This document shows, piece by piece, positions 1-5,694 of a DNA stretch of 11,006 nt. The notes below the pieces were generated by a model that saw nothing but the letters and a program-made list of their open reading frames with translations, was not told where the DNA came from and did no database searches. The position numbers and the translations under genes are program-made. The first letter of the stretch is position 1; every line of letters begins with the position of its first letter. The stretch lies in contig JAUWDC010000010.1 of assembly GCA_030608985.1 (NCBI GenBank), forward strand, positions 1 to 11,006. The letters are read 5' to 3'. Origin of the DNA: Desulfobia sp. (GTDB taxonomy: Bacteria > Desulfobacterota > Desulfobulbia > Desulfobulbales > SURF-16).

Positions 1-140
1 CCTGAAATTGTGCCCAAATTGTGCCCGTCAGAGTCAAATTGTTTCAAATAAATCCAAACGAAACCAAAAACGTCAAAAAAATTCCCTGGTATATTAACAG
101 GTTGAAAACACATGGTTTTTATGGTCTCCCTCTACCCGCA
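1..140. mobile_element. Putative end of an integrated element abutting tRNA-Arg
   Basis: This AT-rich, apparently non-coding stretch begins exactly where the tRNA-Arg gene loses its identity, just 3' of the anticodon loop. It carries a tandem 11-bp repeat near the window edge, which resembles the arm-type sites that tyrosine recombinases bind beside tRNA attachment sites. No integrase gene lies within the window, so the interpretation as an att junction is inference from the tRNA break plus the repeat. A deletion or rearrangement without an integrase would give the same picture. Confidence 0.4.
5..26. repeat. Tandem direct repeat, 2 x AAATTGTGCCC
   Basis: Two perfect, directly adjacent copies of AAATTGTGCCC occupy 5-15 and 16-26. 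On the other strand they read GGGCACAATTT twice. Short direct repeats spaced by one helical turn beside a tRNA are typical of integrase arm-binding sites. That role is inferred, and the repeat itself is seen directly. Confidence 0.6.
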
Positions 141-179
141 TTCGAAGTCCAATGCTCTATCCAGCTGAGCTACGGGCGC
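140..179 (-). tRNA. tRNA-Arg(TCG), 5' half only (disrupted)
   Basis: Read on the minus strand, the gene starts with the acceptor strand GCGCCCG (179-173), then TA, a D arm GCTC...GAGC, the anticodon-stem strand TTGGA and a seven-base loop CTTCGAA with anticodon TCG, which reads arginine CGA codons. Only the first base of the returning anticodon stem (T at 140) still pairs. After it come unrelated bases. There is no TCCAA, no T arm and no CGGGCGC to close the acceptor stem down to the window start. The upstream promoter (202-230) is intact, so a truncated transcript could be made, but it cannot fold into a tRNA. The missing 3' half may lie at the far side of an inserted element outside the window. 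A group I intron in the anticodon loop is an alternative, but no intron core is recognisable in the 139 bases available. Confidence 0.8.
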
Positions 180-201
180 AAATGAGACTTTAAGTAGGGA
201 A

Positions 202-230
202 AAGTTACCACCAATGGCTTAAAAGGTCAA
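202..230 (-). promoter_or_regulatory. Sigma-70-type promoter for the tRNA-Arg gene
   Basis: On the minus strand TTGACC (230-225) is followed after 17 bases by TAACTT (207-202). This is a good housekeeping-type -35/-10 pair ending 22 bases before the tRNA 5' end at 179. Position, spacing and sequence all fit a tRNA promoter. Confidence 0.6.
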
Positions 231-261
231 TAAAGAGGAGTTTCTTTCACTCATTGGCTGA

Positions 262-2031
262 TTATTGGTAGACGCTCCAAGTCTGTGAGACGGTGTCATA
301 CTGGTAATACATCTCCAGATTATATTTTTGGCGCCTGATTTCTTCTTTACACAGCATTTTAAATATCAAAATGTTGCCTGCGCTTTTGAAGAATGCTACT
401 TCCGGGTCTGACAGATTAGAGTCGGCAGCAGAGGCAAATTTTTCTTTGAAAATTTTTGGATAGTTTGCATAGAGATAAGCCGTTTTCTCTTGGACTAACT
501 GGAGAAAGCTGTTTTCCTGAATTCTATGTTCCGCTGATTCTTTGAATGATGCAAATTTCTTCTCTTTTGAGAAGGGACTTTTAGTAATAAGAGAAATAAT
601 CTTTTGTAAGGACTTGATAGCTTGGCTATACTCCTCTTGTTTGAGGTAGCTAGTTGCTTTATACTCTTCTTTTTCGACAGAGGCTGAGAGAATTTTTCGG
701 CGAATTTCGAACTGAGTGATTCCTAATGGGCCAGTATTGTCCCGGGCTCTGTCTAGAATTTTAATATTGTTGGCTTTGCCCACAGATGGAGCTGCCGAGA
801 CTTTTTGTCCTTTCTTTAAGTCTGCCAGCATGTTGAGAGCAACTTCGTAGCTGTTTATGGCCTGTGTCCATTTCCCTTGAGATCTTTCTGAATTGCCGAA
901 TTCCACCTGCAACCTGGTACGACTCCTTATTAAAAGTTCTTCAATGTCGGCCAGTGGCACGGGGGAGTTTTTCCCCAATTCTTTTGCTTTATTAACTGCA
1001 CGTTTAAAAGTATCGGAAGTATTTTGCCACTTGGCGGCTTCGGCCATTTTTTCTCCCTTGGCAAGAAGTTCTGATATGTCTTTACGTGTCTGTAGTTCCT
1101 GGGCTGTTAGGTATGCCCCGTTAACTAGAATTCTACCTTGCAGGCCCTGTTGGAATCTTTCCGAGGCAACGAGGGCATTGAGTTTTTGAAGGAGCTCTTT
1201 CTTTTCATTTTTTTTCAGGAATTTTATTGATTCCAGATTACTTTGAGATTCTAGAACGAGGCGATTTGTCTCTGTGAACTCATTCTGATCCACTAATGTT
1301 TGAATGTTCTCCCAGTGTTGGAGGGCCTTGTTGTAACTGCGGATATCAAGAACAAGCAGGAGGACGACTACTGCAATAACCAGGGAAATACCCCCACCAA
1401 TTATCTTGAAAAGGTTTGAGCTTTTTTCTTTTTTTATGGGCTCAGGGGCAGGGGGTGCTTGTGGTTTTGATGTAGGCTTTTCTTTTTGTAATCGAGGAAT
1501 TTCACGCTCATCTTCGCTTTCAAGAGAGAGGGAGATTTGCTCTGTTGTTCCAGAAGTATCACTTGCTGCCTCCTGAACAGTGAAATCTATTTTTTGCAGC
1601 GGGATTTTGTCACTGTTTGCAGTGGTCCATTCGAGGGCTTCACTGTTAAACACGTTTTCAGTGCTGTATTTCTGAAAAGCGATAAGATTGCCGATGTGAA
1701 CAACGAGCTCCGCTAAAGAATGAGACCCGTCCCAGAAGTCTCCTATACGGACAGCATCAGGATCAATGTCAGGATGAAAAATAGAAGTCAAGGGTTTACA
1801 GTTGGGTGGGAAATGGGGGTAGCCGAAAGGTAAAGTGATCTCTACCCGATGGGAGTCCGCCTCAACAACTTGCCCTGCCTCATTTTTTGTCAGGCCCTTG
1901 ATACGATATTCTATTTGATATGAATTAGGAGGATCTCCTTCAGTGGAAAGTATTTTGACATAGGGGGAGTGGGAAAACCTATCCTGGATTTCATTATAAT
2001 CATCAGCTAACTGGTTAGTGTCTACAGCCAT
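262..2031 (-). CDS. Membrane-anchored E2-like (UBC-fold) protein without catalytic Cys
   Basis: 589 residues. Residues 1-140 match the layout of a ubiquitin-conjugating E2 domain: a beta-strand region, FGYPHFPP (69-76), the HPD motif (86-88, E2 consensus HPN) and a helix ending NSEALEW (129-135) that matches the E2 'N-P-E-A' helix. The position that should hold the active-site cysteine after HPN reads V94-R95-I96-G97-D98. The only cysteines are C78, upstream of HPD, and C561, so no thioester chemistry is expected. A Pro/Lys-rich linker (183-205) leads to one hydrophobic segment (about 208-229). The rest is helical, with TPR-like stretches near 334-352, 385-402 and 464-482. The likely topology is a cytosolic UBC domain with the helical part outside, or the reverse. 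An SD GAGG (minus strand, 2044-2041) lies 9 bases before the ATG. It is divergent from the 2325 gene and ends 82 bases from the broken tRNA. The fold assignment is inferred from motifs, the partner is unknown, and the role may be scaffolding. Confidence 0.75.
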   Translation of the reverse strand: MAVDTNQLADDYNEIQDRFSHSPYVKILSTEGDPPNSYQIEYRIKGLTKNEAGQVVEADSHRVEITLPFGYPHFPPNCKPLTSIFHPDIDPDAVRIGDFWDGSHSLAELVVHIGNLIAFQKYSTENVFNSEALEWTTANSDKIPLQKIDFTVQEAASDTSGTTEQISLSLESEDEREIPRLQKEKPTSKPQAPPAPEPIKKEKSSNLFKIIGGGISLVIAVVVLLLVLDIRSYNKALQHWENIQTLVDQNEFTETNRLVLESQSNLESIKFLKKNEKKELLQKLNALVASERFQQGLQGRILVNGAYLTAQELQTRKDISELLAKGEKMAEAAKWQNTSDTFKRAVNKAKELGKNSPVPLADIEELLIRSRTRLQVEFGNSERSQGKWTQAINSYEVALNMLADLKKGQKVSAAPSVGKANNIKILDRARDNTGPLGITQFEIRRKILSASVEKEEYKATSYLKQEEYSQAIKSLQKIISLITKSPFSKEKKFASFKESAEHRIQENSFLQLVQEKTAYLYANYPKIFKEKFASAADSNLSDPEVAFFKSAGNILIFKMLCKEEIRRQKYNLEMYYQYDTVSQTWSVYQ

Positions 2032-2134
2032 ACCATCAAACCTCGATATTCTTCATTGTTATGTTTTTTGCTTTAATATTCAACTTAATCAATATTGTAT
2101 AAAAAATAGTTGAAATTACATAGCAATTTTTACC

Positions 2135-2235
2135 GGGGAGCAAGTGTGCCTCCTGTGATAATAACTATGGGGAGTTATGAACCCTGTGATCGAATACGAT
2201 CAATCCGGCAGGGTGGTAATAAAACAGGGTTTTTT
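2135..2235 (+). promoter_or_regulatory. Nested hairpins with alternative terminator-like pairing
   Basis: Seen directly: ATAACT (2161-2166) pairs with AGTTAT (2173-2178). ACCCTG (2181-2186) pairs with CAGGGT (2209-2214) and encloses TGATCG/CGATCA (2187-2192 and 2197-2202) on a four-base AATA loop, leaving only a 6-base bulge. ACCCTGT (2181-2187) can instead pair with ACAGGGT (2224-2230), which runs straight into five further Ts, a Rho-independent terminator shape for the plus strand. GGAG (2137-2140) can also pair with CTCC (2150-2153). The mutually exclusive pairings resemble a switchable leader of the 2325 gene, whose start lies 90 bases downstream. It could equally be a small RNA with a terminator, or a protein-binding palindrome serving both divergent genes. 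I recognise no known riboswitch consensus. Confidence 0.4.
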
Positions 2236-2324
2236 AGATTTATCATTTCTCGTTAAGGGCTTTTTTTGTTAATAATATATGGAAGAAGTAGTAAATGGCT
2301 AAATGATAAACGGAAACGGACTGA

Positions 2325-3395
2325 ATGAGCTCTTTCATAGCAACTTTTCAAATTGTTGAAGATAAGAATTGCCCTCTTTATGGGTTAGGCGATGTCCTGC
2401 AATTGTCTGACAAGGCCCTTGTCCCCCCTCCAGGGAAACCTGTTTGTCTTATTCTTGCGCGAGAAATGACAGAACTTTTATTCTCTTTGATTGCCAAGAA
2501 GGGCGATGATCCTGATTTTGATAAGTTGTATAGTTGCTCCGGCTGTTCGGGTCTTATTAAATTTAAGAGGCAAAGCGGTGAGGCGAAGAATCAGGAAGAG
2601 ACAGCGTCAGCTGTGTCCCTGATAATAGGTACAGCACCTGATTTGCCTCCTGGTTTAATGGATGGTCTTGAAGAAATGGCCATTTTTCAATGTGTTGAAA
2701 AAGAGAGCTTATCTCATACACTGTCCTATTTTTCGTATAAGAAATTTGCTTCCGGCGATGAGCTCTATTGCAAAGGAGAAGAGGGCCGACATGTAAACAT
2801 TATCTTGACGGGTAAAGTTGCAGTAATTGATGAGGATTTAACTCTTGCCATGCTTGGAAAAGGAGAAGTCCTTGGGGAGATGAGTCAACTGGCCTCTCAG
2901 GCGGTCTGTGCCACAGTCAAAGCCGTTGAAGAAACAGAGGTGCTCAGTATCAGTGGTGACGACTTGAAAATGGTTATGAATGATAATCCGTCTCTCTATT
3001 TGTATCTTCTGCAACTGCTTACCGGTCGCCTTACCAGAACCAATGCAGCCCGTCTTCAAGAGGTTGCATCTGCCATGAGTGGATCTTTGAGTGAAATGCC
3101 TCAGATAGAGATATTTCAAGCTTTAAATATGAATGCGAAAACAGGAGTATTGACCTTGGAATTTCCTGAAGAAACAGCCAGTGTCTCTTTCAGGGATGGT
3201 GAATTGGTTCGTGTCCGGTATGCTGGAAAAGAAAATCAGGAAGCCTTTAACAATATTGTAGCTGAGAAAAACAGAGGCCGTTTTACGTTCAGTTCTCATC
3301 TGCCGGATCAGGACATGGCGGCTGAGGAACTCGGTGATTTTATGAAATTACTGATGGACGCTCTTCGTAAAGTCGATGAGGATGCTGACGAATAG
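2325..3395 (+). CDS. TIGR04076-like / cNMP-binding / DUF4388 (PATAN-like) protein
   Basis: 356 residues in three parts. Residues 1-100 resemble the uncharacterised TIGR04076 family: an opening beta-strand, NCPLYGLGD (15-23), a conserved-looking C41, and C71-S-G-C74. Residues 115-245 form a cyclic-nucleotide-binding (CRP/PKA-type) fold, with SGDELYCKGEEG (143-154) and the phosphate-binding cassette start LGEM (183-186). Residues 255-325 match DUF4388: an LxxMPxxEIFQAL start, KTGVLTLEF (272-280), then FRDGELVRVRY. The arginine that contacts the cyclic phosphate, ten residues after the Gly of GEM, is V194, so nucleotide binding may be lost or altered. There is no DNA-binding helix-turn-helix. 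An in-frame TGA directly precedes the ATG, fixing the start, and the SD is weak (GGA). It ends one base before the convergent hpt stop. It probably acts as a cytosolic signalling or scaffold protein. The ligand is unknown. Confidence 0.8.
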   Translation: MSSFIATFQIVEDKNCPLYGLGDVLQLSDKALVPPPGKPVCLILAREMTELLFSLIAKKGDDPDFDKLYSCSGCSGLIKFKRQSGEAKNQEETASAVSLIIGTAPDLPPGLMDGLEEMAIFQCVEKESLSHTLSYFSYKKFASGDELYCKGEEGRHVNIILTGKVAVIDEDLTLAMLGKGEVLGEMSQLASQAVCATVKAVEETEVLSISGDDLKMVMNDNPSLYLYLLQLLTGRLTRTNAARLQEVASAMSGSLSEMPQIEIFQALNMNAKTGVLTLEFPEETASVSFRDGELVRVRYAGKENQEAFNNIVAEKNRGRFTFSSHLPDQDMAAEELGDFMKLLMDALRKVDEDADE

Positions 3396-3396
3396 T

Positions 3397-3915
3397 TTAC
3401 TTATCCAGATGAAAGATATCTTGGTAATTTCGAAATTGTTCTGCAAAGTCGAGCCCATATCCCACAAGAAAACCTTTTGGAACATCAAAACCTTTATAGT
3501 CGATTTTGATCTTTTCCAGCCTCCGTTCTTTTTTATCAATCAGGGCGCAGATGTGTATATTTCCTGATGTCCGTTTCTGAAAATATTCTTTCAGCCAGGC
3601 CATGGTTCGGCCCGTATCAATAATATCTTCCACCAGAAGTATTTCCTGAGTTTCAATTGGAATTTCGATGTCTTTGGAAAATTTTATTGTCTGGGAAGAG
3701 TCGGTGGAGGATCCATAGCTGGCAACGCGAATGAAATCAATTTGAAGGGGAATGTCAATCTGCCTGACCAGATCGGCAAGAAATATAAAAGCGCCATTGA
3801 GAATGCCAATTACCAGGAGTTCTTTCCCTTGGAAATCGCGGCTGATTTCTCGACCCAGCTCTTTGACTCTCTTCTGGATGGATTCAGCAGAGATTATCTT
3901 TTTTCTGTTGTTCAT
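3397..3915 (-). CDS. hpt: Hypoxanthine(-guanine) phosphoribosyltransferase
   Basis: 172 residues, the usual length for bacterial HPRT. The enzyme converts hypoxanthine or guanine plus PRPP to IMP or GMP in cytosolic purine salvage. The PRPP-binding signature ILLVEDIIDTGRT spans 92-104, with the E96-D97 pair and catalytic-base position D100. LNGAF (39-43) is the PRPP loop, SYGSST (66-71) the flexible loop, and K147 with VGYGLDFAEQFRN (151-163) forms the purine-binding end. The ATG has only a weak SD (AGAG, spacing 7). It follows the HDOD gene by 20 bases on the same strand, so the two are probably cotranscribed. Its stop lies one base from the stop of the plus-strand gene at 3395, leaving no room for a terminator between the convergent genes. 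The family call is firm. Preference for hypoxanthine over guanine cannot be read from the sequence. Confidence 0.95.
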   Translation of the reverse strand: MNNRKKIISAESIQKRVKELGREISRDFQGKELLVIGILNGAFIFLADLVRQIDIPLQIDFIRVASYGSSTDSSQTIKFSKDIEIPIETQEILLVEDIIDTGRTMAWLKEYFQKRTSGNIHICALIDKKERRLEKIKIDYKGFDVPKGFLVGYGLDFAEQFRNYQDIFHLDK

Positions 3916-3935
3916 GCAGCATCTCTATAAGAAGA

Positions 3936-5450
3936 TCAACATGAGGGGACTCCGTCGGTAATTGATTCCCATGATCGATTCAGTTCTGCATTGAAGGAAA
4001 AGACAAAATCTTCAACTTTCACATCCAGGAAAGGTCTATGGTGTTCCTGGATGTGAATCCAGGCAAAAGAATGAGTGATATCCGGGCGTTCTGTGTGGCC
4101 CGGCATAGCAGCATCACGCTCAGCGGCAAATAAGTTTGCAAGATGCACCAAGGATACCAGGATATTGTTTTCACGAGTCTTTTCAGGTGTGTGATGCATG
4201 AGAATTACATCCAGGTAGGGCTTGGGGAGACCAATTTTTTCACCCAGGAAGAATCCGGCCTGGCTGTGATCAATTCCAACATATTTTTTTTCTGCCATGT
4301 TGATGTCTGTTTCAAGGAAATCAGGTCGTAGCAGTTGAGGATAGAAGTCAGGCTCTTCCAGATCGAGAGAAAGTTTTCCAATATCGTGAAGCAAACCTGC
4401 CAGGTAAACATCTTCTGACACTTTGAGACTGATGCTATCTTTAAGCAATTCCGCTATGCGTCCAACCACGATGGCGTGCTGCCAGTACGAGGCTGTTAAC
4501 GAGAAAAATCCACCAAAGAGGTGCTTTTCGCCGACTGTTTTTAATACTTCATCTTCTATAACCTGTTTGATGTGATCCATTCCCACTGTAATCAGTGCAT
4601 GAGGAATGGAATTGACGGTGGTTGTTCGCCGGAAGAATGAAGAATTGGCAACCTGAAGAACTTTGGCGGCAAGAGCAGGGTCGAGGGAAAGAAGTTGTGC
4701 GAATTCCCTGGTGTCAGTGGACTCTCCTTTCACAAAAGATGAGAGTTGAGTCGTGAGAGTCGGGTTGATTATTATATTGATATTGTCCTGAATTCGTCGC
4801 TTGATTTTTGTTCTGGAAATAGATTTCTCTTCCGGAATGGGAGGAAGAGCAGAGATGTCTACTATGTTTTTCAGGCTCTTATTCTCCATGGTACGGGCTG
4901 GTTCGGTCCCCGCCTCAGGCTTTGGAGACGTTTCTGCAGAAGGTAGTTTGAGAGCGGTTTCCTCTTTTTTTGTTTTGGCAGGAGAATCGATGACTTTTTT
5001 GTTCGTAGCAATGAGTCGACCAACCAGAATTTCACAGAAACGCCGGTAAAATTTCAATTGGAGGAATACTGACGCACTGCCAAGAATATCAGGTTCAACC
5101 CGCAACAGGTAGCATTCGTCTACCGCTTCGACACCAGCAGTTCGTTTTGCTTCCGAAACAAAAGCCATCTCTCCAAAAGTTGCCCCGGTATGCAGTCGTG
5201 TAAGTTCCTTGGTTTCTCCTTTATTATTGACAGTCATAAACACGGAGACAGTGCCCTTAACCAAGATATACAATACTCTTTCTGTGGCATCTTCTTTGAT
5301 AATCAAAGTCCCTGGCACCACTTTCAGCCAGCGGCTTACGGAAATGAGCTGCTTAAGTTCATTGTCATCAAAATCTTGGAAAAAATTGATTTTTTTGAGA
5401 AAACGTGCCTGGTTTAAGCTAGTATCTTCTTTTTTCTTTTTGGAGGACAT
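3936..5450 (-). CDS. cNMP-binding domain plus HDOD domain signalling protein
   Basis: 504 residues. Residues 18-150 are a cyclic-nucleotide-binding fold: LIIKEDATERVLYILVKG (49-66), the phosphate cassette FGEMAF (92-97), and R103 at the cyclic-phosphate position, so ligand binding is plausible. A charged, Pro-rich linker follows (155-205). Residues 215-420 are an HDOD domain with SLDPALAAKVLQVANS (255-270), SIPHALITVG (281-290) and LLHDIGKLSLD (353-363). Further histidines at 324, 394 and 419/420 sit where HD-type metal ligands occur. There is no GYP motif, so HD-GYP c-di-GMP phosphodiesterase activity is not supported, although the HD pair itself is kept. HDOD proteins generally act in signalling outputs with no proven enzyme activity. 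The ATG has a weak SD (GGA). It is the first gene of a likely two-gene unit with hpt, 20 bases downstream. Confidence 0.88.
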   Translation of the reverse strand: MSSKKKKEDTSLNQARFLKKINFFQDFDDNELKQLISVSRWLKVVPGTLIIKEDATERVLYILVKGTVSVFMTVNNKGETKELTRLHTGATFGEMAFVSEAKRTAGVEAVDECYLLRVEPDILGSASVFLQLKFYRRFCEILVGRLIATNKKVIDSPAKTKKEETALKLPSAETSPKPEAGTEPARTMENKSLKNIVDISALPPIPEEKSISRTKIKRRIQDNINIIINPTLTTQLSSFVKGESTDTREFAQLLSLDPALAAKVLQVANSSFFRRTTTVNSIPHALITVGMDHIKQVIEDEVLKTVGEKHLFGGFFSLTASYWQHAIVVGRIAELLKDSISLKVSEDVYLAGLLHDIGKLSLDLEEPDFYPQLLRPDFLETDINMAEKKYVGIDHSQAGFFLGEKIGLPKPYLDVILMHHTPEKTRENNILVSLVHLANLFAAERDAAMPGHTERPDITHSFAWIHIQEHHRPFLDVKVEDFVFSFNAELNRSWESITDGVPSC

Positions 5451-5515
5451 AGTTATTTTCCGTAAAAGTAAGCCAATGCTGGAAATCTTGGTAAAACTTA
5501 TATCGAATTCAGATC

Positions 5516-5626
5516 AAGTGTCTAAAGTGCGCTTAATTTTAAAGTGCCTAAAGTTTCGGGAGTTAATCTGATCAGATATTTCCTTAACTTAAGGCACCTT
5601 AGTACACTTTCAACTTTAAGTACTTT
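5516..5626. repeat. Large imperfect palindromic intergenic repeat (AGTGCCTAAAGTT type)
   Basis: The 5451-5694 gap between mnmE and the HDOD gene is dominated by a palindrome centred near 5571. The arms AAGTGCCTAAAGTT (5542-5555) and AACTTAAGGCACCTT (5586-5600) are inverted copies. A perfect 12-bp palindrome ATCTGATCAGAT (5566-5577) lies at the centre, and outer arms at about 5516-5532 and 5610-5626 repeat the same motif more loosely. It shares AGTGCC(T)TAA with the 9810-9900 repeat, which suggests a dispersed REP- or MITE-like family. It could fold as a strong hairpin and end mnmE transcription, but no T-run follows. Confidence 0.65.
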
Positions 5627-5694
5627 GCTGAAACAACTCTGCATAGTTATTTTACCAATTAATAGCCACACCTGAACAGTTACCTTAGATCTTA

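Noticed and set aside
1..140. Group I intron in the tRNA-Arg anticodon loop
   Set aside because: Such introns occur in bacterial tRNA-Arg genes, but no P3-P7 core elements are recognisable and the tandem repeat fits an integration junction better. It is not fully excluded because the window ends.
893..1189. 98-codon plus-strand frame inside the E2-like gene
   Set aside because: It is antisense to a long coding frame with recognisable domains and has no homology I can recognise.
2135..2235. Known riboswitch (c-di-GMP GEMM, fluoride, cobalamin, ZTP)
   Set aside because: The conserved core sequences of these classes are not present.
2247..2260. TTCTCGTTAAGGGC resembling the end of the 10904-11006 element
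   Set aside because: Only about ten bases match and no inverted partner lies nearby.
3936..5450. HD-GYP c-di-GMP phosphodiesterase
   Set aside because: There is no GYP motif or following conserved residues. The DPALAAKVLQVANS region is typical of HDOD.
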